Source of the DNA: Inia geoffrensis
Taxonomy: Eukaryota; Chordata; Mammalia; Artiodactyla; Iniidae
NCBI GenBank assembly: GCA_036417435.1
Contig: CM070904.1
Location: forward strand, 126,232,695 to 126,296,694
Direction: 5' to 3'
DNA: 64,000 nt
Below, one piece after another: positions 10,780 through 22,945 of the stretch. Numbering within the stretch: the stretch's first letter is position 1; each line of letters opens with the position of its first letter. The position numbers were made by a program, and so were the translations under genes. The notes below the pieces were generated by a model. It had not been told where the DNA came from. It did no database searches and saw only the letters and a program-made list of their open reading frames with translations.

Positions 10780-12095
10780 AGCTGGCTCTATGGAGGTGGT
10801 CACACAGCTGCAGACATAGATGGCATGAGGGACCAGCCTAGCATAGCAGCCAGAGTGAGGAGAGGAGAAGGCTGGGCAGACCCGGACCCAGTGGTGGAAA
10901 ACATCTAGGGTGGGGGAAGGCCCAGAGGCAGAAGCCAGGCTAGAAAAGGGGAGTTTTGGAAGCCAAGGAAAGAAAGGGTTTCAAGAAAAAAGGAAGAAAG
11001 AACAGTATCCAATGCCACAAAAAAGTCAAATAAGGTGAGGCCTGAGAGGGTCTACTGGATTTGGTATTAAAAGATGGAGATTTTGGCAAGTGTGATGGGG
11101 TAGAAGCCACACTGCTGCAGATGGAAAAGCGGCAGTGCTAAGTGTAGGGCCCCTGTAGGAAGCACTCCTGGGAGAGGGAGTGGTGGCAGCTCAAGCTTCC
11201 CCATAGCTTATAGCCTATGGGGAAGGACCCAGTAGAGGGAGAGTTGGAAGCTTAGAAAAGAAGCAGGAGGACAAGATTAAATGAGTGAGGATTCCCAAAT
11301 GAAGGGGCTACTCCTTGGTCCACACCAATTTGAGACTAAAGGTAAGCGTACCTGTGTAACTAACAGAAGAGTAAGCCAGAATGTAGGCTCTGGCGGGGGG
11401 GGGGGGGGGGGGGGGCGGGGGCGGGGCGGAGCTTACTGTCAGGACTGCTTAGTGCCTCTTAAGTGCCCAGACAGTGCCTGGTGCATAAAAGATGCTTAGG
11501 AAATGTCCATTCAATGAATGGAGTACGGTGTGACAATTACAATAATTCCTGTCTGCTGGTGTCTTCTTTTGGAAGAATAGGGCCCCCCGTGGCCTCAACT
11601 CCCTTCTGTACATACCCCCACCTCCTGCCCCTCTGCTTGGGGTACGTACCCTCTCTGGTTTTGGTTCCATCTCGTGGGGACGACTGTCCCCTGACAGCGC
11701 CCAAATCAGGGTCTCTGCAGAGCCTCTTTCCTCCTGGGCTCCAGGCAGCTCCCTTTGGTGTCGTATAGATCTTCAAATTCCAAGCATCACAAACTGAATT
11801 CAGCTTCCTCCTCCGCTCTGAACTGCCATCTTTCATACCTTCTTAAACGGGACACAGCAACCGGCCCTCCCAGCCCAGGGCCGGACACAGTCTTAGACCC
11901 GACCGTCCCCCTCAGCCCCCAAGTCAGGGGCTTCCCACAGCCTGGCCCTTGGGAGTCTTTGGAATCGCTCCCCTACTCTTCCCACAGCTTCCTTCTTACT
12001 TCAAGCTTCATCATCCTGCCTAGATTAAGGCAGCAATTCTGAATTGGCCTCCCTGACACCAGTCTTGCCCCCCATCTTAATTTATGTATAGCCAC
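10780..12095. other. Intergenic with a long G run
   Basis: No gene is recognised. A G-rich run at 11,394-11,430 (over 20 consecutive G, then gcggggcgg) could form G-quadruplexes and is prone to sequencing error. The rest is unassigned. Confidence 0.5.
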
Positions 12096-12231
12096 ATCAG
12101 TTTTTTTTTTTTTGTTTTATTGGCTGTGCCACGCAGCTTGCAGGATCTTAGTTCCCTGACCAGGGATTGAACCCACACCCTCGGCAATGAAAGCGCGGAG
12201 TCCTAACCACTGGACTGCCAGGGAATTCCTG
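12096..12231 (-). repeat. CHR-type SINE (short class)
   Basis: Reverse orientation: T tail, then ggctgtgccacgcagc, ...ggactgccagggaattcc at the right end. Flanked by gccacatcagttttttt-like direct repeats (12,090 and 12,232), so the target duplication is visible. Confidence 0.85.
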
Positions 12232-12799
12232 CCACATCAGTTTTTTTAATCTACAGATACAAACACATTCTAATAAATAAAAGATTTCAATGACTTCTCC
12301 TACCCAGCAGAGTGAACCCCCAATGCCACAGCCCACCAATGAAAACCCACTTCCTGCTGCAGAGAAGGGGACTAAGGTGAGGTGAGTGAGGCATTTGTCT
12401 CAGGAACAATATATAAGGGGCACCAGAAACTGAGTGATCAAGATGAGTAGTATTTCAGTGCAGTATTTTTTCATTAACGTGAAAAATACACAATGAACAC
12501 AAAATCGAATTTTAAAAACCCTCAGGATGAGAATTACTGATATTTCTTTGGCCTCAGGCTCCACTATGGCTTACACAACACTATTATTGATCCTGTGTTC
12601 GTTTAAAAGGATATTTTGTTCATCATGAATTTCCTTGTACTACTTTTGGAAAGACTGACATTCCTAAAATATTCAGTTTTCTCTCCCGGAACATGTGTTT
12701 CATCTTTTGCATTAAAACATTGTATTGATTACAGAGTTTTTGGCCTTCAACTCTGTATCCAAGGCAACTGCCTCACTTGTCTCACCCTAGTCCCGGTTC

Positions 12800-13850
12800 T
12801 GTGCCCAGCCGTGACCTCCAGGCTTCAGGCAACGGAACCACTGGCCTTCCCCTAATGGGCCCTCTGGCCTCTGTCCCACCTGCACCCTCTCCTGTGCTCC
12901 TTCCCCTGACTGAGACAACCTCCTCCCACCCCTGGCCTCCTGGTTGACCTTCCAACTCAGCCACCTCTTCCTGGAGACCCCCGTTATCTGCAGACTGGGT
13001 TGGAAACTCGTTTCTACTTGTAAAGCACCAGCTGTCATAGTGCCTTTGGGTGAGTATGCTTCCACGTCTGTTTTCCTACTCTGCAGTGAGCTTCTTGAGG
13101 TCATGTGGAATTTGTTCTTTTAACCCTGGGTTCTGCACAGTGTCAGCGAACAGGTGGTGCTCAATAAATGCTGATTCAGGGACTTCCCAGGTGGTCCAGT
13201 AGTTAAGAATACGCCTTCCAATGCAGGGGACACGGGTTCGATCTCTGGTCAGGGAACTAAGATCCCATATGCCACGGGGCAACTAAGCCCGTGCACCCTC
13301 AACTAATGAGCACTCGGGCCACAACTCGAGAGCCCACACGCCACAACTACAGAGCTCACACACCACAATGACAGAACCCACGTGCCACAACTAGAGAGAA
13401 GCCTGCACGCCACAGCGGAGGATCCTGCATGCCACAACTAAGACCCAGCGCAGCCAAAAATAAAATAAAATCAATAAATATTAAAAACAAAAAGACATTT
13501 GCATTTTATAAATAAATAAATGCTGATTCTGTGAGTGACGCCCACATGACTTACAGCTGTTAGAGGAACCCAGGATTAGCCACAGAGAGCTCAGGAATTC
13601 TGATGGGTTTGCAGAGACTGTGGAGAACAAGGCAGCCGCTTCCAGGTCCTCCAGTCTAACCCTAGCCCATGGCCACCTTGCCTGAGCTGGGACACCCTGC
13701 CTTTCGTGAATCCCCACTGTCCCCCACTGGACCTCCTTCTCTGTTCCTGTCCATCCCTCCAGTTGTCCTCCTGGGTCTAGGAGGGTCAAAGCTGGGTCTA
13801 GGGCCCTGCCTTCATGGAAGATTGAAAGAAGGTAAGATTAAAAGTAGTTG
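12800..13850. repeat. Upstream flank block of the NCL duplication (parent side)
   Basis: Once a SINE at 13,178-13,514 is removed, this block aligns with 52,400-52,910. The best part is 13,625-13,850 against 52,695-52,905: both read cttccaggtcctccag-like, tggccacct, tggatccccactgtccc-like, ccagttgtcct and tgaaagaaggt in the same order and spacing. Each block lies 4-6 kb upstream of its NCL promoter, so it marks the duplicated segment's outer flank. It could instead be two copies of an old interspersed repeat. Confidence 0.6.
13178..13514 (+). repeat. CHR-type SINE (long class) with 15-bp target duplication
   Basis: Head gggacttcccaggtggtcc, B-box gggttcgatctc, a long body rich in gccacaact repeats, and an A-rich tail. 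It is bounded by aataaatgctgattc at 13163-13177 and 13515-13529. The element is absent from the paralogous block near 52.6 kb, so it inserted after the NCL duplication. Confidence 0.9.
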
Positions 13851-13884
13851 AGAGTCTGGACTTCAGCTTTGTAGATTCAGAAAC

Positions 13885-15430
13885 CTGAACTTTTAAAAGG
13901 TAATTTATACCTCACACCTATCAGGATGGCTGCTATTAAAAAATAGCCAGGTGAGGGGCTTCCCTGGTGGTGCAGTGGTTAAGGATCCACCTGCCAGTGC
14001 AGGAGACACGGGTTCGAGCCCTGGTCCGGGAAGATCCCACATGCCGCAGAGCACCTGGACCCGTGCACCACAACTACGGAGCCTGCACTCTAGAGCCCGC
14101 GTGCCACAAGTACTGAGGCCCGCGCACCTAGAGCCAGTGCTCCACAACAAGAGAAGCCACCTCAATGAGAAGCCCGCCCACCGCAATGAAGAGTAGCCCC
14201 CGCTCACCGCAGCTACAGAAAGCCCGCTCACTGCAACGAAGACCCAAAGCAGCCAAAAATGAAAGAAAAAAAAAAAAAACATAGGTGGAAATCTTCCTGA
14301 TCCTAGGGTAGGCAATGGTTTCCTAGATATAACACCACAGGCATAAGCAACAAAAGAAAAAAGAGATACACTGGACTTCAGCAAAATAAAAAAAAAAACT
14401 TTTGTGTTGCAAAGTACACTATCAAGAAAGTGAAAAGATAATAATATATAATGGGAGAAAATATTTGTTAATCATATAAGGGGTTAATATCCAGAATACA
14501 CAAAGAACTCGTATAGCTCAACAACAAAAACAAAAACAAACACCCAATTAAAAACTGGGCAAAGGATTTGAATAAACATTCTCCAAAGAAGATATAACAA
14601 ATACTGAATAATGAAAAGATGCTCAACATCATTAGCCAACAAGGTAATGCAAATCAAAACCACATCTTCACAACCCCTAGGATGGCAATAATCAGAAAGT
14701 CAGATAATAACAAGTGTTGGTGAGGATGTGGAGAAGTTGGAAGCCTTGTGCAGTACTGGTAGGAGTGCAAAATGGTGCAGCTGCTTTGGAAAATTGTCTG
14801 GCAGTTCCTCAAAGGGTTAAACATAGAGTTACCATGTAATCCAACAAATCCACTCTTAGGTATACAGCCAAGAGAAATGAGAGCATACGTCCATACAAAA
14901 ACTCACACGTGACAAAAAAAACTTGCACATGAGTGTTCACACTAGCATTATTCACAGTAGACAAAAAGTGAAACAACCTAAATGTCTAACAAATGATGAA
15001 TGGATCAACAAAATGTGGTCTCTCCTTGCAATGGAATATTATTTAGCAATAAAAGGAAAGTACTTATCTGTGCTACAACATGGATGAACTTTGAAAATAT
15101 GTTCAGTGAAAGAAGATCCAAAATACCATATATTTTATAATTCCATTTATATGAAGTATCCAACATTAGCAAATCTTTAGAGACAGAAAGGAGATTAGTA
15201 GTTTCCAGGGACTAGTGGAAGAGGGAAATGGGGAATGACTGCTGATGGGCATAGGGTCTCTTTCTGAGGTCATGAAAATGTTCTAGAATTAGACAGTTAT
15301 GATGGTCGCACAACTTTGTGAAAATGCTAAAAAAAAACAAAACCACCAAAAACCCAGAATTGTACATTTTAAAAGAGTATACATTATGGTATGTGAATTG
15401 TATCACAATTTTTAAATCCATATAAAAATA
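13885..15430 (+). mobile_element. Old L1 3' fragment, interrupted by a SINE
   Basis: The plus strand has the familiar L1 3' sequence (aagatgctcaacatcatta, atggtgcagctgctttgga, tccatttatatgaagt). A long-class CHR SINE (13,955-14,280, head ggggcttccctggtgg) splits it. The ORF2 part is heavily decayed, with no usable frame. Confidence 0.75.
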
Positions 15431-15440
15431 TATTAACCAC

Positions 15441-15654
15441 GGGCTTCCCTGGTGGCGCAGGTCTTGAGAGTCCGCCTGCCAATGCAGGGGACGTGGGTTC
15501 GTGCCCCGGTCTGGGAAGATCCCACATGCCGCGGAGCAGCTGTGCCCATGAGCCATGGCCGCTGAGACTGCGCGTCTGGAGCCTGTTGCTCCGCGACGGG
15601 AGAGCCCACGGCAGTGGGAAGCCCGCGTACCGCAAAAAAAAAAAAAAAAAAAAA

Positions 15655-15703
<49 letters not shown>
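15441..15703 (+). repeat. CHR SINE with (TA)n tail
   Basis: A roughly 210-bp SINE (15,441-15,651, gggcttccctggtggcgcag head, A tail) followed by a (ta)n microsatellite to 15,703. The site tattaacc is repeated before (15,431-15,438) and after it. The microsatellite likely grew from the SINE tail. Confidence 0.88.
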
Positions 15704-15707
<4 letters not shown>

Positions 15708-17870
15708 CCTTCAGGGACAAATACAGCTCTCATTGGACCAGCACCAGCTTCTTTGCAGACCTACGATGGAAGCTGAATCAGGAGGTAGCCTGGCAAACAG
15801 GGGAGGCCAGTTGGCTACCTTCACAGCATGTCTAGCACCCTAACCCTCCTCACCACCTCCGTGCTCCTACGACAGGAAGATCCACTCCCAACTCCCTGAC
15901 CCTGCTTTCCAGTCTCACTGGCTTTCTTTGAAATCCCCAGGTCATCCTGCCACACTCTCACTTCCAGGCCCAGGTTTCTCCTCTTTGTCTGAGGACATGA
16001 GTGTAATCCTTTGATTCATGTTGCTGCATCTCCAGAGCTCCCCATGAGGGGCGGGGGGGGTGGGGGGTGGGGGGGTAGAGGTGGGCCTGGCCCGGTGCCT
16101 GGAAGAGCAGGAGCTCAGCGAACGTTTCTGGAGCGAACCGGAATTAGGAAGAGCCTTGTTGAGGAGATGCCATCTAGGCTGAGACCATAATGGCCCATGG
16201 GATCTGTCAGCTAGATGCGGGAGGGGAGAGTGCCCTGGGCAGATGCAACAGCCTGTGCAAAGGCCCTGGAGAGAGAGGCCTGGTGCCTTTGAACACTCAA
16301 GGGAGACTGAAGGGCTTGAGGACTCGTGGTCATAGCAGATGGGGCTAGAGACAGATGGAGGTTTGAGGAACTTTTGCATTAGACACCTTTCATCGAAAGC
16401 AGCTGCTCAAAACTATTTAAACACGCAAGGGGATTCACTGGCTCTCAGCACCGCAAAGTGCTGGGTACCCTGACTCTCAGCTCTTCAGGGCTGGCTTGAT
16501 CCAGCAGCTCAAAGAGGTCATCCAGTACTTGCTTTTTTGTCTTTCTTTCCCCATTTCCCCATGTCAGTTTCATGCTCAGACCAGCCTTCATCCTGGTGGC
16601 AAAACCAGCTGCTGCAGTTCAAGCAATGACCCTCATGTCTGCACATCTTAGTGTCCAGAGGGAGCTAGAAAATGTCTTTTCCAGCAGCCCCAGCCGAAAA
16701 GAAGTCCCCTCCACTGTCCTTGGGTTATGGGCCCACTCTGCGGCCAGGTAATGAGGTTATGCTGCCTCTCCCAGCCCCAGGCCCAGGTGGGTCAGCACTT
16801 GGGCTAGTGGGTACCCAAAGAATCATCAGGTGAGTGCCTAGACAAGAGAAGGGTCATGGGAGGCAACCACAATAGCCAGGAAACTCAAATTGTTAATTTC
16901 CTTTCCTCATCTACATGGGAGTATCATCTCTACTTTGTGACGTCGTACAGAACAGAGAGGTTCAAGCGCAACAGTTATGTGGCCAGTGTGACCTCGGACA
17001 GAATGCCCGTTCAGGGGCTGCTTTCTCTCCTGTGAAAGGAAGGGTTGGGGCACCTGGAGATCAACAAGCCTCTTTTCCTGCTCCACCCAAGGTCCTTCTC
17101 TCCGAAAGGAGGCGCAGTGGCCTGACATGGCCAGCAGGTGGCAGCCCTGAAGCACGTCCTGGCTCTGGTGAAGTCTGGGAGTCCTAGTTGCAGAGAAGGA
17201 GGCTGGGCCTCCCCAGCCAGATCCTGTGGTCTACTGTGCTTTCTTGGGAACCCAACTCTCAGGTGGCAGCAGCGCCAGCTTCATAGGCATGCCATCCACA
17301 CTTAGAAGGGCCCTGGGATTGGTTTAATGCTCTGCTGTTGCCATCTTGAAACCTTAGTAACTGTTGAACAGGAGCCCTGCATTTTCACTTTGCAGTTGGC
17401 CCTAAATTATGGGGCTGGTGGCAGGACCCACAATGCCTCGGGGATCCCATCACTGCTATTTCCTAGCAATGTGCTGGGCCCTTCCCTTTGCTGTGCTTTC
17501 GCTCAGCCTTCCTGGGGCTCCTGATCACGCATGTCTCCTCAGCTCACTCTCTGCGGGGAAGCCTGGAAAGGATGGGGCCCTACATAGTGAGGCGGGGAGG
17601 ATGGGGACCCTACATGGGAAAGATGGGGACCCTAAATGGGGGGAAAAATCTGTTCTGGTCAAGGTCATCGGTGGCCTGGTTGTCACATCCAAGGGAAACG
17701 TTCCCCTCACCAACCAACTGTTGGTGAGTAAACCTTCTAGGTCTCACCTTACTTGACCCCTTTGGTATTTGACACTCAATTCCTCTATTCCAGAGCGTCT
17801 CAGGACTCAGCACAGGGGCCCTCATTCTCATCTGGACTCACAGCCATCAGTGTCCCCTAGGCTTCCATTT
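15704..17870. other. Intergenic, no gene recognised
   Basis: Contains a G-rich run at 16,048-16,076. At 17,335-17,450 is an interspersed repeat whose relative appears at 60,003-60,100 (both read aacagg, cattttcaYtttgcA, aaattatg). No exon or RNA gene could be supported. Confidence 0.45.
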
Positions 17871-17872
17871 TT

Positions 17873-18475
17873 TTAAAAAGTCACTTATTGAGGTATAATT
17901 TACATACAGTAAAACACTACTTTTAGGTATGCAGTTCAGTGAGTTTTAGTAAACGCATGCAGTCATGATATAATCCAGAGTATTTCCACCCCTCCCAAAA
18001 TTTCCGGCATGCCCCTGTAGTCAGTTCCCTCCCTCCCTCCCTCCCCCAACACCCACTCCCTACTAACCACTGATCCACTTCCTGTCTCTCTGGTTTTGCC
18101 CTTTCCAGAGTGTCATATAAGTGGAATCATATAGCAGGTGGGCTTCGGAGTCTGGCATCTTTCACTTAACATCACGCCACACCTTTTTTTTTCATCTTTG
18201 GCCACGAGGCATGCGGGATCTTAGTTCCCCGAGACCAGGGATCAAACCCGCACCCTCTGCGCGGAGTCTTAACCACCGGACCACGAGGGAAGTCCCCACA
18301 CCCATTTTTGAATCTCATTTTTTGGCATTCCCTGCACAGCCATCATTTAAAACACCATTCAGGAATTCCCTGGCAGTTCAGTGGTTAGGACTCCGCGCTT
18401 TCACTGCTGAGGGCCAGTTCAGTCCCTGGTGGGGAAACTGGGATCCCACAAGCCACATGGTACAGCAAAAGAGAG
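17873..18475. repeat. Old L1 fragment with two short SINEs
   Basis: 17,873-18,180 resembles the L1 3' region in reverse (ttattgaggtataatttaca). A reverse short-class SINE sits at 18,187-18,299, and a forward one at 18,360-18,470 (head aggaattccctggcag). A ggga/ggaa microsatellite follows at 18,473-18,505. Confidence 0.7.
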
Positions 18476-18505
18476 GGAGGGAGGGAGGAAGGAAGGAAGA
18501 GCACC

Positions 18506-19627
18506 ACCCTCTGCTGACGGCACACACCCCCTACTCTGGCCCTCTAATAAGCGCTGCCTGAAACTCAACCAGTCGCTCAGGTTCCCTCAGGCCAGCTCCT
18601 CTGCCTTCATTCTCTCCCTCGGTCACCCAACTAGAAATCTGGGAGGCATCTTTGCCTCTTTGTCTGCTGTCCCCCACCTCCAGATGTTGCCCTCCCCAAT
18701 TAGTCCCCTTCCCTCCAGCTCCTCTGACCCCGCCTTGGTCCAGGCTGATGCCAAGGCAGGCTCTCCTGGCTGGTCTCCCTGTCTCCTCACCCTGGCCTTG
18801 GCCCTGGCCTCATCCCCATCCATCCTGTACCAGTTCACTGGTGCAGCAAGCAATGGCCTTGGCCAGGATCTGACCTCTGCCTGCCTCTCCAGCCTGACTT
18901 CCCTCCACATCCCCTTCTAAGATGGGGGACACTGTTGAAACAAACCGTTGGTGAGTAAGCACGGCCATAACATAACAGCCCAAAATGTTTACTAATGATT
19001 TCCAAGAAACTGTGAAGTGAAAAAAGCAAAGTGCAAAAGCTTTTCTAGCAGGCTAACTACCATGTAAACAAGAGGAACTAGAAAATACACACCGTGCAAA
19101 AAGAAAAATAGTGATAAATACAGATAAACCAGAAGCTAGTGAAATTGCTTACTTGCCGAGAGAGGCAGGGTGTGAAGGACAGGAGGGGGTTAGAAGACAT
19201 AGGGGAAGTGACACTTTTCTGAGTATCTCTGTGTAGTTCCGACTTTTAGAATCATTACTGTGTTTCATAAATTTTTAAAAATTTTTAATCAACAAGGAAT
19301 TGGGAAAGGGGGAGTGGAGACAACCCAAAGTGGAATATAAACAGAAACAAATGAACCCAACTGTACTACAAATGAAGAGCATCACAACACTGAGGATGCC
19401 GGGGGACGCTCCTCTAAGTGACTTCAGAAAAGGGTATTCGACCATCTATTCTAAGATTAAAGGGAAAAAACTGCACAGTATTGTACTCTAAGTAGTAGGT
19501 TTGTTTTTCAGAGGTGTGAGTTAGAAATTCAGAAACTGCTTATGTGTATTCTAGCACTAAGGAAATAAATATATGGTGACTAATGAGAGCCAGCTTTCTC
19601 ACTGTCAGAAAAATGAGTTAGAAATAA
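18506..19627. other. Intergenic, nothing recognised
   Basis: CT-rich sequence to about 18,900, then AT-rich. No conserved coding frame, RNA gene or clear repeat was found. Confidence 0.4.
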
Positions 19628-20330
19628 GGAAGGGGGGCTTCCCTGGTGGTGCAGTAGTTAAGAATCCTCTTGCTGGGGTGGGATAGGGAGGATGGGAGAC
19701 ACAAGAGGGAGGAGATATGCAGATATATGTATATGTACAGCTGATTCACTTTGTTATAAAGCGGAAACTAACACACCATTGTAAAGCAATTATACTCCAA
19801 TAAAGATGTTAAAAAAAAAAGGGTAGGGGGCTTCCCTGGTGGCGCAGTGGTTGAGAGTCTGCCTGCCGATGCGGGGGACACGGGTTCGTGCACCGGTCCG
19901 GGAAGATCCCACATGCCGCGGAGCGGCTGGGCCCGTGAGCCATGGCCACTGAGCCTGTGCGTCCAGAGACTATGCTCCGCAACGGGAGAGGCCACAACAG
20001 TGAGAGGCCCGCGTACCGCAAAAAAAAAAAAAAAAAAAAAAAGAATCCGCCTGCCAATGCAGGGGACACAGGTTCGAGCCCTGGTCTGGGACGATCTCAC
20101 ATGCCATGGAGCAACTAAGCCTGTGCGCCACAACTACTGAGCCCATGTGCCACAACTACTGAAGCCTGCCCGCCTAGAGACCGTGCTCCACAACAAGAGA
20201 AGCCACTGCAATGGGAAGCCCGTGCACCGCAACGAAGAGTAGTCCCCGCTCACCGCAACTAGAGAAAGCCCGCGTGCAGCAACAAAGACCCAACGCAGCC
20301 AAAATAAATAAATTTATTAAAAAAAAAGAA
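19628..20330 (+). mobile_element. Nested insertion: L1 3' end plus CHR SINE inside a long SINE
   Basis: A long-class SINE starts at 19,628, stops at taagaatcc (19,669), and resumes with agaatccgcctgcc at 20,042 to its tail near 20,330. Between the halves are a truncated L1 3' end (19,673-19,819, ending aataaagatgttaaaa) and a complete 210-bp CHR SINE (19,829-20,040). The repeated agaatcc on both sides is the target duplication of this insert. Confidence 0.85.
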
Positions 20331-20876
20331 AGAAGGAAGGGGGTAGGCCAAAATAAACACTGTGGTGTTGAACTGGAACTAGGGGCATCAGTGTGAACTC
20401 ATGGTTTTCAAAATACATATCAATAGATATAGAAATAGCTTTGGATGTGCATGTGTGTGCACATACGCTTCCTAACTGTCCAGTGAGAGGGCCTGAAAGT
20501 TGTAATGCCCAACACCAGTGAACTCACCCAGCTCCCGGATCTTGGTATCTAAACCCATTCTCCAATAAAGGGCACCAAGACTCCTTGGAGAAATGGCTAT
20601 TTCCAGGGCTGCAGCAAGGAAAGTACGAGGTGAGCCTCCAACATTTTATGGTGCCAAAAGGGGACGAAGAGCTCAAATAGTAATGGGGACATATTGGGAC
20701 ATGTCAATAGATACAGGAGGCAACCTGAATGTCCCCATGCCAAATCAGGGACAATGTGACAGACAAAATAAGTAATGACAGCAATGGATATAGTTCATAG
20801 AATAAGAACCTATAGAATAAAATAAGAATCTGTGAGTCCGTATCAATATATATACCTGAATGAAGAAATAAAGGAG

Positions 20877-21076
20877 GAGGAATTCACTGGTAGTCCAGTG
20901 GTTAGGACTCTGTGCTTTCACTGCGAGGGCCCAGTTTCAATCCCTGGTTGGGGAGCTAAGATTCCCACAAGCCACACAGTGCAGCCAAATAAATAAGTAA
21001 ATAAGTAAGTAAATGAATGAAGAAAGGGAGGAAGGAAGGGAAGGAGGGAGGGAGGGAGGGAGGGAGGGAGGGAGAA
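20877..21076 (+). repeat. Short SINE followed by (GGGA)n
   Basis: SINE head gaggaattcactggtagtcc at about 20,877, A-rich tail to about 21,010, then a ggaa/ggga microsatellite to 21,076 that probably arose from the tail. Confidence 0.8.
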
Positions 21077-21305
21077 AGGTGAAGGGAAAAGCCTTCCTCA
21101 TGGTAGAATTCTAACCCATAAATGTAAAATAAGGAAAACTGAAAGCCACCACTTGGCAAATACCCCAGTAATAACTGTGTCAGGCAAGAATTACCAGTAG
21201 ATGCTAAAATGAGTGGGGATAAGTAGGATAAGAAATAGGAATATTTAGAGAGTTGCAAAGTCTCTCTACATAAGATACTTATAAACAAGTAATTTTGTTT
21301 TTTTA

Positions 21306-21600
21306 ATTAAAAAAAAAATATTTATTTACTTTTGGCTGCATTGGGTCCTAGTGGCAGTGCGCGGGCTCTTCGTTGCAGGGGGCAGGCTTCTCTCTAGCTG
21401 TGGCCCACGGGGTCCAGGGCACATGGGCTTTGTAGTTTGCAGCACACAGGCTCTCTCATTGAGGTGCGCAAGCTCAGTCACGGCGCGTGGGCTTAGCTGC
21501 TCCGCGGCACACGGGATGTTAGTTCCCTGACCAGGGATTGAACCCACATCCCCTGCATTGGAAGTCAGATTCTTAACCGCTGGACCACCAGGGAAGTCCC
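21306..21600 (-). repeat. CHR-type SINE (long class)
   Basis: Reverse orientation: aaaatatttatttacttttggctgcattggg at the left is cut to the SINE's tail side, and ggaccaccagggaagtccc closes the right. The flanks acaa(a)cgagtaatttt at both ends indicate the target duplication. Confidence 0.85.
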
Positions 21601-22029
21601 CAAACGAGTAATTTTACAATGAAGAAACCTGACAGAAATCATCTTAACCAAACGGCCAAAGTGAACTTCGCCCGGAAAGGGGCAGATGGACAACATGTGC
21701 CTCCTGATATGATGCACTGAGAAGGATATGACATTTGGGGAGTAAGAACATTACCTAAGTGAAAACACAACAAGGGGCGACGGGGCGGAGGCGGTCATTC
21801 TAAGATGGGTCAGGAGAGGCTTCTCTGAAGTGGCAACATTTAAGCTCTGACCTAAGTGGTCAGGAGATCTAGAGAGGAGTGCTCCGGGTAGCAGGAACAG
21901 CTGTGTAAAAGGACTCACGGCACAGAAAGAGGGCAAGTATCTGGCGTGCAGTGAGGAGCGAAGTGGAGAAGAGATCAGGAAGACAGGCAAACGCCTATTA
22001 CGTGGGGCTCTGTGGTCACATGGTAGGTG

Positions 22030-22945
22030 AAAAGTTTGGGGTTTTTTTCCCTAAATTTTTTGACTGTGGTAAAATACACATAACAAAATTTACCATCTTA
22101 ATTTTTTTTCAGTGTACAGTTCAATGGTATGAAATACATTCATAGTGTTGTGCAATTATCACCAGCATCCACCTCCAGAACTCTTTTCACCTCATAAAGC
22201 TGATACTCCATATCCATGAAACAATAACTCCCCAGTGCCCCTCCCCACAGGCCTGGCAATCACTGTTCAACTTTCTATGATTTTCGACTACTCAGAGCAC
22301 CTCAAGTAAGTAGAATCATACTGTATTTGTTTTTTTGAGACTGGTATTTTCACTTAGCATAATGTTCTCGAGGTTCATCAGTGTTGCAGCACGTGTCAGA
22401 ATTTTCTTCCTGTTTTAGGAGGACTAATACTCCATTGTATACACATATACCACATTTTGCTTACCCATTAATCCATTGAGAGGCACTTGGGTTTTAGTTA
22501 TTGTGAACATGGGTGTACAAGTATCTCTTAGAGACCATGCTTTCAGTTATTTTGGATATATACCCAGAAGTGGAATTACTGGATCACGTGATTATTTTTT
22601 ACTCTTTGATTAATCACCACACTGTTCTCCACAGTGGCTGTACTATTTTACATTCCCACCAACAGTGCACAAAGGTTCCAGTTTCTCCACATCCTCACCA
22701 ACACTTGTTATTTTGTTTGTTGTTGTTGTTGTTATAGTAGCCATCCTAATGAGTGTAGGGTGGTACCTCGTTGTAGTTTCGATTTGCATTTCCCTAATGA
22801 TGGGTGATGTTGAGCATCTTTTCATATGTTTATGGGCCATTTGGTACATCTTCTTTGGAGAAATGTCTATTCATGTCCTTTGCCCATTTTTAATTGTTTT
22901 GTTGTTGTTGTTGCTGTTAAGAAGAGTTTGGGTTTTATTATAAAT
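22030..22945 (-). mobile_element. Old L1 3' fragment
   Basis: Reverse-oriented L1 3' region: gatgttgagcatcttttcat, tggagaaatgtctattcat and ttcccaccaacagtgca are the complements of standard L1 sequence. It carries a (ttg)n at 22,716-22,735. No coding frame survives. Confidence 0.75.

Noticed and set aside
13955..14280. tRNA genes at sites with good A/B boxes
   Set aside because: All such sites are tRNA-derived SINEs with the same heads and A-rich tails; no cloverleaf with a proper anticodon arm and acceptor end was seen.
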